A stretch of 64,000 bases of DNA from Lachnospiraceae bacterium (GCA_017525525.1 JAFXSQ010000070.1:1-64000); one strand, 5' to 3'. Shown: positions 44,490-54,416, numbered from the stretch's first letter. Translations and numbers: made by a program. Notes: generated by a model not told the origin, from the letters alone.

Positions 44490-45461
44490 ATGAGAGGTGC
44501 CAACGCAGAAGGACACGCGGTAAGAGGGCGTGCTTTAAAGGAACACGGAAAGCTTGAGATGGCTGTAAGGGAGCATTTGATGAGGATAATCTTTATCATC
44601 ATCGGAAGCGTTATAGCCGCGTTTTCAATTGAGAAAATACTCCTTCCCGTGACTATCCTTGACGGCGGCATAGTCGGCGTGAGCATCATCATCAATAAGC
44701 TTGTCCCGGTGATTCCGCTCGGAACGCTTACGATACTGCTCAATCTTCCCTTTGTCATAATAGGTGGAAGAAAGCTCGGAAAATCATTTTTCATATATAC
44801 GGGCACCGGCATGGCGCTCTTTTCCATATTTTTATCCATATTTGCAAGAGTTGAATTCGAGGTTACCGAAGATGCGCTTTTAGCGACCGTTTTCGGAGGC
44901 GCGTTGCTGGGCGTAGGTGTCGGAATGATCATAAAGAACGGTGGCTGCCTGGACGGAACCGAAGCGACGGCCATCCTTCTTTCACACAGGACACATATAC
45001 CTGTAGGTACCTTGGTGCTTGTGATGAATGTGGTTATCTTTTCGGTGGCTGGCGTGCTTTTCGGGCCGGACAGGGCGATGTATAGTCTGCTTACGTACTT
45101 CATAACCTCGAGGGTTATAGATTATATTGATTTCGGAATAGATCAGGCGAAGTCCGTGATGATCATCACGGATCAGGCGCCGCAGATAGCGGAGGATATC
45201 TACAATACCCTCGGGCGCACCGTTACATTTATCAAGGGAGAGGGACTGATCTCGGGTGAGAAGACCGTGCTCTACTGCGTGATCACGAGGCTTGAGCTCT
45301 CGACCTTAAGAAGAATAATCGAAAAAGACGACTATCAGGCCTTTATGACCGTTGCGGATGTAAAGGAGATAGTCGGAAGGCATATAAAGACAAGTGAGGC
45401 AATGGACGAAGTGAAAAAACGCACCAAGGCAAAGGGTGCTGATGATAATCAGGAGGTGTAG
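44490..45461 (+). CDS. YitT-family membrane protein (DUF161 plus DUF2179)
   Basis: 323 residues. A 30-residue charged N-terminal piece precedes five to six membrane helices (IIFIIIGSVIAAFSIEKILLP, DGGIVGVSIIINK, GVGVGMIIKNGGCLDGTEATA), then a soluble C-terminal domain with DQAKSVMIITDQ and FIKGEGLISGEKTVLYCVI, the DUF2179 pattern. It is probably a transporter of unknown substrate. GAAAGGACAGCGG precedes the ATG. The diacylglycerol-kinase-like gene starts three bases later. Confidence 0.88.
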   Translation: MRGANAEGHAVRGRALKEHGKLEMAVREHLMRIIFIIIGSVIAAFSIEKILLPVTILDGGIVGVSIIINKLVPVIPLGTLTILLNLPFVIIGGRKLGKSFFIYTGTGMALFSIFLSIFARVEFEVTEDALLATVFGGALLGVGVGMIIKNGGCLDGTEATAILLSHRTHIPVGTLVLVMNVVIFSVAGVLFGPDRAMYSLLTYFITSRVIDYIDFGIDQAKSVMIITDQAPQIAEDIYNTLGRTVTFIKGEGLISGEKTVLYCVITRLELSTLRRIIEKDDYQAFMTVADVKEIVGRHIKTSEAMDEVKKRTKAKGADDNQEV

Positions 45462-45464
45462 AAG

Positions 45465-46397
45465 TTGTATTACTTTATTGTCAACATGAAGTCGGGAAGC
45501 GGATCGGCGTCTTACTGCTGGAGTGAGATAAGAAGCGTGCTCGCGAGAAGAAAGGTGGAGTATAAGGCTTTCAGGACCAAGCGCAAGGGTCACGCCACCG
45601 TGCTTGCCAAGAAGATAAGCCGCTTAGAGGGCAGGGTAATAAACCTTATTGTGGTAGGCGGTGACGGCACAATAAATGAGGTTATAAACGGAATAGAGGA
45701 TTTTAAGAAGGTAAGGGTAGGAATTATACCGACAGGATCGGGCAATGACTGCGTGAGAGGATTGAACATAAGCGGCAGCCCGGGGGATATCTTGGAGAGC
45801 ATACTCGATAACGATGATTATATGAACATCGACTTAGGACGTGTGAAGTCTAATTCCATGAGGAAGCCGAGGTATTATGTCATAAGCTCCGGAGTGGGAA
45901 TGGATGCTATAGTGTGCAAGAAGACTATAGGTTCAAAGCAGAAGAGGTTTTTGAACAGGTTCGGCATGGGCAAGCTGGTATACCTGTTGATTACCATTGA
46001 GACGCTGCTTTCAATGCGTACGGTAAGGGGAACCATAAGCTTTGACGGTGAGAAGTCCAAGGAGTTTGACAGACTGATATTCGCGGCGGCCATGAACTTA
46101 AAGGCTGAGGGAGGCGGAGTTCCCATGGCGCCCACGGCGCTGCCTGATGACGGAAGGTTATCGATGTGCCTTGCGCATGACATTTCAAGGATAATGTGCT
46201 TTGTAAAGCTTCCGGTTTTGGTATGCGGCAGGCATGACATGCTTAAAGGCTTTGTCTTAAGGGATTTCGGAAGCTGCGTTATCCATCTGGAGAGACCGGT
46301 TACGCTTCACGCGGACGGTGAGTACTTGGGCGAGGCAACGGACATATACTTCGAGATACAGAAGAACAGACTGAAGCTATTGAACGAGATCGTATAA
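45465..46397 (+). CDS. Diacylglycerol/lipid kinase family protein (DgkB-like)
   Basis: 310 residues. The catalytic domain shows VGGDGTINEVINGI and IPTGSGNDCVRGL; a C-terminal beta domain ends with HADGEYL. These are the hallmarks of the DAG kinase catalytic fold; the true substrate (diacylglycerol or another lipid) is inferred. It begins with a TTG after AGGAGGTG, directly behind the YitT gene, so the two are co-transcribed. Confidence 0.9.
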   Translation: MYYFIVNMKSGSGSASYCWSEIRSVLARRKVEYKAFRTKRKGHATVLAKKISRLEGRVINLIVVGGDGTINEVINGIEDFKKVRVGIIPTGSGNDCVRGLNISGSPGDILESILDNDDYMNIDLGRVKSNSMRKPRYYVISSGVGMDAIVCKKTIGSKQKRFLNRFGMGKLVYLLITIETLLSMRTVRGTISFDGEKSKEFDRLIFAAAMNLKAEGGGVPMAPTALPDDGRLSMCLAHDISRIMCFVKLPVLVCGRHDMLKGFVLRDFGSCVIHLERPVTLHADGEYLGEATDIYFEIQKNRLKLLNEIV

Positions 46398-46416
46398 TAC
46401 GGTTATCTTAACGGGG

Positions 46417-46444
46417 TGTCATTCTGAGCGAAGCGAAGAATCTT
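46417..46444. repeat. Dispersed repeat, half copy before the GH2 gene
   Basis: TGTCATTCTGAGCGAAGCGAAGAATCTT is the cleanest right-half copy in the window. The AATAAGGAGG ribosome site follows directly. Confidence 0.75.
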
Positions 46445-46460
46445 AAATAAGGAGGTTACT

Positions 46461-48899
46461 ATGGCAGAAAGAATATATATCGACAACGACTGGTATTTCA
46501 GTAAAAACTATAAGGAGAGCATGGCTTCCGAGTCGCCGTCGCTTTCGGGTATGAAGAAGGTTCGCATACCCCATACGGTAAAGGAGCTCGACTATCACTA
46601 TTTTGACGAGAGCGAGTATCAGATGCTTTCGGGCTATATAAGGAAGCTCAAGGCGGACAAGAGCTGGGAGGGCAAGACGGTTCTGCTTACCTTTGAGGGC
46701 GTGGCTCACGACAGCGTGGTCTATGTGAACGGTAAGGAGGTCGGCCTGCACCACTGCGGCTATACCGCATTTACCATGGATATATCCGAGGAGCTTAATT
46801 ATGGCAAGGATAATTACATAACCGTTAAGTGCGACAGCAGGGAAAATGAGATGAACATCCCGCCCTTCGGTTTCGTGATCGACTACATGACTTACGGCGG
46901 CATATACAGAGATGTGTATCTTGAGATAAAAGAGAATTCATATATATCGGACTGCTTCCTGGCTTCAAGGCTTTCGGACAGGTATGTGGATCCCGAGGAG
47001 GAGAAGGGCGTGCTAAGGTGTAAAAAGTCACAGCTCTTTACCTCGGTCAAGGTGTCTAACCCAGTAGACGGAATGTCTATCGTGCAGTACATCAGAAGGA
47101 AGGATGAGGGAGAGTATGCCGAAATTGGCTCTCTTGAGTTAAGTGATACTTCCGAGCAAGTTGAGCTGTCCTTCTTTACCGGAGATGTGGAGCTTTGGGA
47201 TATAGAGAATCCTGCGCTTTACGAGATTAAGACAGCGCTTATGAAGAGCGGCGCCGTGGTTGATCAGAGAGTTGACATCTTCGGCTTCAGAAAGGCAGTA
47301 TTTAAGGAAAGAGGCTTCTACCTGAACGGAAGAAAGGTTAAGATAAGAGGCTTAAACCGTCATCAGAGCTATGCATATGCGGGCTACGCGATGCCTGCTT
47401 CCATGCAGAAGCTTGACGCGGATATATGCAAGTTTGAGCTGGGGCTTAATGCCGTGAGGACGTCACATTATCCTCAGGCTCACAGCTTTATCTCGAGGTG
47501 TGATGAACTCGGACTTCTGGTATTTACCGAGTTCCCGGGCTGGCAACACATCGGAGACGAGGACTGGAAGGCTCAGGCAGTTGAGAATGTAAAGGATATG
47601 ATAATCGAATACAGAAACCATCCGTCCATTATACTCTGGGGCGTGAGAATCAACGAATCGGTGGATGATGACGAGCTTTATACCAAGACCAACGAGCTTG
47701 CTCATCAGCTTGATCCGTACAGACAGACGGGCGGCGTGCGCTGCTACAAGAAGGGAAGCTTCTTAGAGGATGTATTTACCTATAATGATTTCTCGCACAC
47801 GGGGGCAAATGCGGGTTGCGAGAGAAAACAGGACATCACCACGGATGCAAAGAGGCCTTATCTTGTGAGTGAGTATAACGGACATATGTATCCCACGAAG
47901 GCATTTGACTGGGAGGAGCACAGGCAGGAGCATATGCTCAGACATGCAAATGTGCTCAACTCCGTGGCAGGTTACCATGATATAGCGGGAAGCTTCGGCT
48001 GGTGCATGTTTGATTACAATACACATAAGGACTTCGGAAGCGGAGACAGAATATGCTACCACGGCGTGATGGATATGTTCCGCAATCCCAAGCTTGCGGC
48101 TTATGTCTACGCTATACAACAGGAGGAGACGCCTGTATTAAAGCTTTCCTCTACGATGGATATAGGCGAGCATCCGGGCTCGAACAGGGGAAGCATATAC
48201 ATCCTTACGAACGCTGACTCCGTGAAGATGTATAAGAACGATGTGTTCATAAAGGAGTACACACAGGAGAATTCAAAGTGGGGCAACCTGGCTCATGGGC
48301 CGATACTTGTGGATGACTATATAGGTTACGCGCTTGAGGAGAACGAGAACATGCCTCCGAAGCAGGCAGCGGATGTAAAGAACCTGCTCAATTCTGCGGC
48401 GCGCTACGGGCTCTACAAAATGCCGAAGCTTATGTATGTGAAGGCAGTGAAGATGATCTTAGGATACCACATGAGCATGAGCGACGCGGTTGCGCTTTAC
48501 AACAAATACATCGGCGACTGGGGCGGAGCCTCAAAGAGCTACCGCTTCGAGGCTTATAAGGACGGCGAGCTGGTGAAGGAGCTTACAGTATCCACGGCAG
48601 CCAAATACAGTCTTGAATTACAGGCTTCTTCAACGGAGCTTAAGGAAGACCACACTTATGATGTGGCGGAGGTAAGGATTAATGCGGTCGACGAGTTCGG
48701 CAATGTTCTGCCCTTTGCAAATGATGCCGTAAGCTTTAAGGTTACAGGCCCGATAGAGCTGATAGGGCCTTCGGTTACGGCTCTTGCAGGCGGAATGGGC
48801 GGTGTGTATGTAAGAACCACCGGCAAGAAGGGCAAGGCAAAGCTCACCGTAACGGATATGAAGGGGAAGGATTATACGGTTGAGTTTAATGTAATGTAA
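46461..48899 (+). CDS. Glycoside hydrolase family 2 beta-galactosidase
   Basis: 812 residues, a cytoplasmic enzyme (no signal peptide). The order is GH2 sugar-binding domain, Ig-like domain, TIM barrel, then further beta domains. Catalytic residues by homology: acid/base Glu399 in the ILWGVRINES block and nucleophile Glu471 in YLVSEY. RGLNRHQ and NAVRTSHYP are typical GH2 blocks. It likely hydrolyses beta-galactosides brought in by the adjacent GPH symporter. Another GH2 activity cannot be excluded. GGAGG precedes the ATG. Confidence 0.88.
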   Translation: MAERIYIDNDWYFSKNYKESMASESPSLSGMKKVRIPHTVKELDYHYFDESEYQMLSGYIRKLKADKSWEGKTVLLTFEGVAHDSVVYVNGKEVGLHHCGYTAFTMDISEELNYGKDNYITVKCDSRENEMNIPPFGFVIDYMTYGGIYRDVYLEIKENSYISDCFLASRLSDRYVDPEEEKGVLRCKKSQLFTSVKVSNPVDGMSIVQYIRRKDEGEYAEIGSLELSDTSEQVELSFFTGDVELWDIENPALYEIKTALMKSGAVVDQRVDIFGFRKAVFKERGFYLNGRKVKIRGLNRHQSYAYAGYAMPASMQKLDADICKFELGLNAVRTSHYPQAHSFISRCDELGLLVFTEFPGWQHIGDEDWKAQAVENVKDMIIEYRNHPSIILWGVRINESVDDDELYTKTNELAHQLDPYRQTGGVRCYKKGSFLEDVFTYNDFSHTGANAGCERKQDITTDAKRPYLVSEYNGHMYPTKAFDWEEHRQEHMLRHANVLNSVAGYHDIAGSFGWCMFDYNTHKDFGSGDRICYHGVMDMFRNPKLAAYVYAIQQEETPVLKLSSTMDIGEHPGSNRGSIYILTNADSVKMYKNDVFIKEYTQENSKWGNLAHGPILVDDYIGYALEENENMPPKQAADVKNLLNSAARYGLYKMPKLMYVKAVKMILGYHMSMSDAVALYNKYIGDWGGASKSYRFEAYKDGELVKELTVSTAAKYSLELQASSTELKEDHTYDVAEVRINAVDEFGNVLPFANDAVSFKVTGPIELIGPSVTALAGGMGGVYVRTTGKKGKAKLTVTDMKGKDYTVEFNVM

Positions 48900-48927
48900 C
48901 GGACTGATAGAGTATGGCAGATATAAA

Positions 48928-48989
48928 AGATTCTTCGGGTTAAAGCACTTAGACATGAGGTGTCACTCTGAGCAGAGCGAAGAGTCTTA
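48928..48989. repeat. Dispersed GATTCTTCGG palindromic repeat, copy before the symporter
   Basis: GATTCTTCGGGTTAAAGC, then TGTCACTCTGAGCAGAGCGAAGAGTCTTA; two-half copy abutting the GAGGAGGG ribosome site. Confidence 0.7.
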
Positions 48990-49006
48990 ATGAGGAGGGT
49001 TACGAT

Positions 49007-50437
49007 ATGGAGTTAAGGTTTAAGGAAAAGCTTGCTTACGGTCTCGGAGCTGTAGGCAAGGATATGGTGTACATGCTTTCGGCAAGCTATGTGCTTTACT
49101 ACTTCCAGGATGTGCTGGGAGTAAGCGCCGCGGCCATGGGCGTAATACTTTTGGTTGCGAGGATATTTGATGCGTTCAACGACCCGATTATGGGTATTAT
49201 AGTAGCGAAGACCAAAACCAGATGGGGCAAGTTCAGACCCTGGCTTTTCATCGGAACGTTGACTAATGCAGTAGTCCTCTTCCTTATGTTTGCTGCTCCG
49301 CCGGCACTTGACGGAGGAGGCCTTGTGGCTTACGCCGCAGTCACCTATATAGTCTGGGGCGTGACCTATACCATGATGGACATCCCCTACTGGTCCATGA
49401 TTCCCGCATTTACCAAGGGAGGTAAGGAGAGAGAAGGACTTACGACCTTAGCGCGTTCCTGCGCGGGCGTCGGCTCGGCTTTGGTAACCATATTCACTGT
49501 TATGATAGTCGACAGGCTCGGACGCATCTTTGCAGGTGACAGTGCGACCCAGCACGATATAGAGGTGCAGGGCTTCAAATATTTTGCGCTGATCGTGGCC
49601 ATACTTTTCGTGGTATTTATAACCATAACCTGTGTGGCTATAAAGGAGAAGGCTACGGTTGATATGGAGTCGCCTTCGGTGGGGCAGATGTTCAAGGCTC
49701 TGCTTTCAAATGACCAGGCTATGACCATAGTTATAGCCATTGTGCTTATCAATTGTTCTATCTACATCACATCAAATCTTGTTATCTATTTCTTCAAGTA
49801 TGATTTCGGTGGCACGGGCTGGAAGGGAAGCTATACGCTCTTTAACATGTTCGGTGGAGCGATACAGATCCTTTCGATGATGATATTCTACCCGGTGCTC
49901 AGAAAGTTCGCTTCAAATGTCAAGGTGTTCTATATCTGTCTTGCAAGCGCGATGATCGGGTATGCGGTGCTTTTCGGAATAGCATTTACCGGCATGTCAA
50001 ATGTGTACATACTCTTTATTCCGGGCTTCTTCATCTTTGCGGCCAACGGAGTGCTTCAGGTGCTCACGACAGTGTTCCTGGCGAACACGGTAGACTACGG
50101 AGAACTCAAAAACGGACGACGTGATGAGAGTGTCATCTTCTCTATGCAGACCTTCGTGGTAAAGCTTGCTTCGGGAGTGGCGGCTATGATCGCATCCATC
50201 TGCCTTACCATCAACAGTCTTAAGGCAGAGTCCGCAGATGAAGTCGAAGAAGCAATCGATTACGCTGCGAGCGTAGCGGCATCCTCAAAGCTCGGACTCC
50301 GCATGACGATGACGATCATACCGATCGTGGGATTGTTCGTCGCTGTAATGCTCTTTAAGAAGAAGTTTATTCTTTCGGATGAGAAGATGGAAGAGATTAA
50401 TGCACAGCTGAAGGCTAAGAAAGCAACATTGAATTGA
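49007..50437 (+). CDS. GPH-family sugar:cation symporter (MelB-like)
   Basis: 476 residues with about 12 membrane helices. The family motif KTRWGKFRPW follows helix 2, and FNDPIMGII in helix 2 is the MelB-type NDP block. It probably imports a galactoside with H+ or Na+. It lies between the GH2 beta-galactosidase and GH36 alpha-galactosidase genes, all on the same strand, separated by structured repeats. GAGGAGGG lies before the ATG. Confidence 0.9.
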   Translation: MELRFKEKLAYGLGAVGKDMVYMLSASYVLYYFQDVLGVSAAAMGVILLVARIFDAFNDPIMGIIVAKTKTRWGKFRPWLFIGTLTNAVVLFLMFAAPPALDGGGLVAYAAVTYIVWGVTYTMMDIPYWSMIPAFTKGGKEREGLTTLARSCAGVGSALVTIFTVMIVDRLGRIFAGDSATQHDIEVQGFKYFALIVAILFVVFITITCVAIKEKATVDMESPSVGQMFKALLSNDQAMTIVIAIVLINCSIYITSNLVIYFFKYDFGGTGWKGSYTLFNMFGGAIQILSMMIFYPVLRKFASNVKVFYICLASAMIGYAVLFGIAFTGMSNVYILFIPGFFIFAANGVLQVLTTVFLANTVDYGELKNGRRDESVIFSMQTFVVKLASGVAAMIASICLTINSLKAESADEVEEAIDYAASVAASSKLGLRMTMTIIPIVGLFVAVMLFKKKFILSDEKMEEINAQLKAKKATLN

Positions 50438-50446
50438 CAAAGTGAC

Positions 50447-50719
50447 GCGCTTCGGGCGCAGATACGAAAAGTACGCAGTACGCTCGCGGTTAGCTGAGAC
50501 CTTAGCGAACGTAGTGAGCTTAGTTCGAAGCTACACAGAGTGCTATTTCGCGACTTGCGGTTCGGGCTTAACCTCCTCGCAAGCTCGTCGGAGCCCTGTC
50601 GCATGGGCGGTATCAACGACTCACTTCGTTCGTCGGATACACGCTCCAGCCCTTCTAAGCTCGTGAGGGACCTCGCTAAGAAGGGACGTCGCTCTATAGC
50701 CTGCTTAACTTTTGTATCT
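50447..50719. repeat. Large palindromic element A in the symporter-galactosidase gap
   Basis: Outer arms AGATACGAAAAGT (50460-50472) and ACTTTTGTATCT (50708-50719) pair with a one-base bulge. Inside are hairpins such as GCGCTTCGGGCGC (50447-50459), TGCGGTTCGGGCT with AGCCCTGTCGCA, and ACGACTCACTTCGTTCGTCG. The open frames crossing it lack ribosome sites and known features. Confidence 0.55.
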
Positions 50720-50765
50720 GACCCTTCAGCGCTGGTATTTGGTGTGTTTCTTTGAACAGTTAACA

Positions 50766-51068
50766 GCGAGAGCAAGGACGTGTGCGGTTCCTCAAATCTT
50801 TTCGCGGAGATTTTGTTGAAATCAGCAGTGGTGGCTCGGTGTTACCCACCTCGTGAAAAACCTCGGTGGACACCTGCACATGGGCGGTTCTACACAGAGC
50901 AAAGAACGTTCTGTAAGAACCGCCTCAAACGGTCCGAAGTTCCACGCTCAGAAATCGATTGTTTGAGCGAAGCGAGTCATCGATTTCGTGCGATGGAACG
51001 AGGACTTGAACGCACTGATTTCCAAAATCGGAGTGTGATTTGAGGAACTGCAAAACGCCTGCTCTCGC
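50766..51068. repeat. Large palindromic element B (303 bp) in the symporter-galactosidase gap
   Basis: Outer arms 50766-50798 (GCGAGAGCA... GTTCCTCAAATC) and 51037-51068 (GATTTGAGGAAC... TGCTCTCGC) are about 32 bases each and near-complementary. Inner hairpins include GGCGGTTCT with AGAACCGCC, AGAAATCGAT with ATCGATTTCG, and GTTCCACGC with GCGATGGAAC. It ends about 25 bases before the GAGGTG ribosome site of the alpha-galactosidase. It is non-coding. Confidence 0.65.
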
Positions 51069-51100
51069 GTCATTTACAGCCATTTACGAGGTGACAAACT

Positions 51101-53497
51101 ATGATAGATATAAACGAAAACTATATAGCATTACATACGAAGAGTACATCCCTCATCATGCGAGTGATGGATACGGGCCATGTGGAGCAGCTTTACTACG
51201 GCAAGAGGATCGATGTGTCTAACGGAGTAGACAATATAATCGAGCGCCATCAGTTCGCGCCAGGTAATACGAATAACTATGATAACGAGCACCCTGCCAT
51301 CGTCATGCAGGATATATGCCAGATCTTTGGCACGCAGGGCAAGGGCGATAACAGAGAGCCTGCGTTTGCCGGAGTGAATACGGACGGCAGCAGAACCTTT
51401 GACTTTGTCTTTGAGAGCGTTGAGATCGAGGACGAGAAAGCGACGAGACTTAAGACCTTGCCGTGCTCGTATGATGACGAGGGTGGTACGCAGTCCCTTG
51501 TGATAAAGCTTAAGGAGAAAGCAGGCCTGATCGCAGCAGAGCTGTGCTTTACAGTATTCGAGGACTGCGATGTTATAACCAGAAGGGTTAAGATTGTCGA
51601 TGTTGAGCACGCTGTCAGGATCGAGCGCCTGATGTCCGGTCAGCTTGACCTGTATGACAGCGATTATGTGATGACCACCTTCAACGGTGCCTGGGCGCGA
51701 GAGATGCGCAGAGTAGATGTTTCCCTTGTTCAGGGGAAGCACGTGGGCGGAAGCAATGCCGGCGCATCGTCGAGCAACGCCAACCCGTTCTTTATGCTGT
51801 CAAGGCCCTCGACTACCGAGGACTATGGCGAGGTGTATGGCTTTAACCTTGTCTACAGCGGTAATCATTATGAGGCTGCCGAGGTGAGTGAGTTCTTCAA
51901 GACCAGGGTGGTATGGGGCATAAATCCCGATACTTTTATATGGACGGTTGAAAAGGGTGAGACCTTCGAGGCGCCCGAGGCTGTGATGACTTACTCGGAT
52001 AAGGGCTTTAACGGAATGAGCGCGAATATGCACGCCTTTGTCAGAAAGCATATCGTGCGCGGCACGTGGAGAGATAAGGAAAGACCGGTGCTCTTGAACA
52101 GCTGGGAGGCTGCGTACTTTGATATAAACGAGAGAAAACTCTTGAAGCTTGCCGAGGCAGGAAGAGATGCGGGCATTGAGCTTTTTGTAATGGACGACGG
52201 CTGGTTCGGCGAGAGGGATGACGATAAGACCTCACTCGGCGATTGGTACCCGAACAAGAAGAAGCTCCCGAACGGAATCGGAGGCCTTGCGGAGAAGGTA
52301 AATGCTCTCGGCATGAAGTTCGGCATCTGGGTTGAGCCCGAGATGGTCAATGTTAAGTCCAAGCTTTACGAAAAACACCCTGACTGGACCTTGGAGATAC
52401 CAGGAAGGGAGCATACCGAGGGAAGAAACCAGAGGATACTCGACCTCTCGAAGAGGGAGGTTCAGGATTATATCATCAAGGCCATGGCCAAAGTTTTCAT
52501 GGCGGGAAATATAGAGTATGTAAAGTGGGACATGAACCGTACCATGACGGATGTGTACTCGCAGGGAACACCGGCAGCACAGCAGGGCGAGACGGCTCAC
52601 AGGTATATGCTCGGGCTTTACAGGGTTATGAAGATGCTCACGAAGAAGTTCCCGGACATACTCTTCGAGGGCTGCGCTTCGGGAGGAAACCGTTTTGACT
52701 TAGGCATACTTTCGTACTTCCCGCAGATTTGGGCAAGTGATGATACGGATGCTATCGCAAGAGCTGACATTCAGTGCGGCTATAGCTACGGCTATCCGCT
52801 TTCGACCGTAGCGGCTCATGTGTCCGGAGTGCCCAATCACCAGACTTTAAGGAATACTCAGCTTGAGACAAGGTTCAATGTAGCAACCTTCGGAGTGCTC
52901 GGCTATGAGCTTAATCTGTGCGACCTGTCCAAAGAGGAATTTGAAAAGGTAAGAGACCAGATAGCGCTTTACAAGGAGTGGAGAGGTGAATTCTTCCACA
53001 GCACCTTCTACCGTGGCAGAACATTTGCGGGAGAGTTCTCGGATATAAGGCAGACCTCGGTTATAGCGCCATCTGCGCAGAATATCATGGAATGGACTAT
53101 GGTTTCCGAGGACAAGGTTCACGCCGTGACCATGCTGCTCCAGAGACAGGTGGTACCTAACATGCAGAATCAGAGTGTAAGGCCGAAGGGACTCGATGAG
53201 GAGAAGACCTACAGATTTGTAAACAATGCATTTAAAATAAATATACGTGAGTTCGGAGATCTTGTGAACACAGTAACGCCTGTGCACATAAAGCAAAACG
53301 GCGTTGTCCACTCACTGCTCTCAAAATTCGTGAAGTTCGACGGAGAGAAGGAGGATATGACGGTAAAGGGCTCGTCCCTTATGAACGCCGGTGTAAGGCT
53401 TACACCCGCCTACGGCGGCACGGGCTTCGACGACAAGGTTCGTAGTTTCCCGGACTATGCGTCGCGCTTGTATTTTATGGAGGAGATAGAGGGATAA
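51101..53497 (+). CDS. Glycoside hydrolase family 36 alpha-galactosidase
   Basis: 798 residues, cytoplasmic. A large N-terminal beta domain is followed by a TIM barrel with MDDGWFG, GIWVEPEMV and YVKWDMNR (nucleophile Asp477 by homology) and WASDDTDA (acid/base Asp547). CASGGNRFDLG is another GH36 block. It removes alpha-galactose from raffinose-type oligosaccharides or melibiose. It is somewhat longer than the 720-740 residues of well-studied members. GAGGTG precedes the ATG. It completes a galactoside-use locus; I see no regulator gene nearby. Confidence 0.93.
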   Translation: MIDINENYIALHTKSTSLIMRVMDTGHVEQLYYGKRIDVSNGVDNIIERHQFAPGNTNNYDNEHPAIVMQDICQIFGTQGKGDNREPAFAGVNTDGSRTFDFVFESVEIEDEKATRLKTLPCSYDDEGGTQSLVIKLKEKAGLIAAELCFTVFEDCDVITRRVKIVDVEHAVRIERLMSGQLDLYDSDYVMTTFNGAWAREMRRVDVSLVQGKHVGGSNAGASSSNANPFFMLSRPSTTEDYGEVYGFNLVYSGNHYEAAEVSEFFKTRVVWGINPDTFIWTVEKGETFEAPEAVMTYSDKGFNGMSANMHAFVRKHIVRGTWRDKERPVLLNSWEAAYFDINERKLLKLAEAGRDAGIELFVMDDGWFGERDDDKTSLGDWYPNKKKLPNGIGGLAEKVNALGMKFGIWVEPEMVNVKSKLYEKHPDWTLEIPGREHTEGRNQRILDLSKREVQDYIIKAMAKVFMAGNIEYVKWDMNRTMTDVYSQGTPAAQQGETAHRYMLGLYRVMKMLTKKFPDILFEGCASGGNRFDLGILSYFPQIWASDDTDAIARADIQCGYSYGYPLSTVAAHVSGVPNHQTLRNTQLETRFNVATFGVLGYELNLCDLSKEEFEKVRDQIALYKEWRGEFFHSTFYRGRTFAGEFSDIRQTSVIAPSAQNIMEWTMVSEDKVHAVTMLLQRQVVPNMQNQSVRPKGLDEEKTYRFVNNAFKINIREFGDLVNTVTPVHIKQNGVVHSLLSKFVKFDGEKEDMTVKGSSLMNAGVRLTPAYGGTGFDDKVRSFPDYASRLYFMEEIEG

Positions 53498-53582
53498 AGA
53501 ACAATATTTTGAAACAAAATATGATAAAGGAGAAGTTTTTTGCTAAGGGCAGTTCGTCACCATTCCGGTACATGTTTTATTT

Positions 53583-53668
53583 CGATTAGTGAAGACGCAG
53601 TCGCACCCTACTCGCCGTGCCGACCGCGTGCCGCAAAGCGGCTGATTACATTACGCGGTCGTGCACAT
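53583..53668. repeat. Third, diverged copy of the 88-bp repeat
   Basis: GTGAAGACGCAGTCGCACC...CTACTCGCCGTGCCGACCGCGT...TTACGCGGTCGTGC parallels each part of the tandem units at 14421-14596, with compensating changes in the second stem (GACCGCGT with ACGCGGTC). It again lies directly before a terminator. Confidence 0.75.
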
Positions 53669-53702
53669 AAAAAAGGGAACCCCGCTATGGGATTCCCTTT
53701 TT
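53669..53702. terminator. Bidirectional terminator between GH36 and lipoprotein genes
   Basis: AAAAGGGAACCCC pairs with GGGATTCCCTTTT around GCTAT with one mismatch; A-run on the left and T-run on the right let it work for both converging genes. Confidence 0.85.
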
Positions 53703-53705
53703 GAA

Positions 53706-54416
53706 TTATTCTTCTGTTGTGCTCTGAGGCGCCTCGGTTACAATTACGTTTGTATTGAACATGCAGGCATCGATGTCCATCAGGTCGCGCTCACGTATGC
53801 TGTAGCTGCCGTTTTCCTCGACTATCTCCACGGTGAGGACTACGGGCTCGGCGTAGGACATGGTATCGGCTGCGCTGTTTAAGATCTCGAGCAGGCCTGT
53901 GGCGAATTCGGTCTCGTAGGCGGCAAGCTCGTAGTCATCGTATTTGCCGTTTGCAACAGATTCATTGAAGTCGTAGACATAAGCGGCAACCTCTGCCGAT
54001 GACTGTGAGAAGAGATCTATGGGGGAGATGGTTACATCCACTAAGTACACGCTTCCGTAGGGGTATGCCTTGGATACGGTGTAGTTGACCTTGCTGTATA
54101 TCTTCTTCGCAAGCTCCTTAAAGCCCTCACGCATCTCTGGAGCGTTGTCTATCATCACATTGTAGTAGGTAATGATGTTGTTCGCAAGGTAGTCGATGTT
54201 CTCCTCATAGACTGAAGTTGCGTCGGTATCTGTGGTGCCGGCAGCCTTTACATCTTCATCGGTCACACCGAGGTAGTTAAGCGCTATAAGGCTTTTGACG
54301 TAGTTCTGATAGCGTTTTGCGTACTTGTCCTCGCCGCAGGCGCAAAGCAGCATGGCAAAGGCGGTGAGCAGGCACAGCAGCCGTATTTTTTTATTCATCT
54401 TCATGGTATTGTTCAT
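53706..54416 (-). CDS. Uncharacterised lipoprotein (about 236 residues)
   Basis: The signal peptide (KKIRLLCLLTAFAMLL) ends in a lipobox LLCAC, so the mature protein is membrane-anchored outside the cell. The rest is soluble, mixed helix/strand, with EVAAYVYDFNESV and a Thr/Glu-rich end. I do not recognise the family. The start is unclear: three ATGs lie within the first seven codons (54416, 54404, 54398), and AAGGA is best spaced for 54404. It is divergent from the coiled-coil gene with back-to-back promoters. Confidence 0.75.
   Translation of the reverse strand: MNNTMKMNKKIRLLCLLTAFAMLLCACGEDKYAKRYQNYVKSLIALNYLGVTDEDVKAAGTTDTDATSVYEENIDYLANNIITYYNVMIDNAPEMREGFKELAKKIYSKVNYTVSKAYPYGSVYLVDVTISPIDLFSQSSAEVAAYVYDFNESVANGKYDDYELAAYETEFATGLLEILNSAADTMSYAEPVVLTVEIVEENGSYSIRERDLMDIDACMFNTNVIVTEAPQSTTEE

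Noticed and set aside
50442-51222. Several 60-87 codon frames between the symporter and alpha-galactosidase
   Set aside because: They overlap large palindromic elements, overlap each other in different frames and show no ribosome sites.
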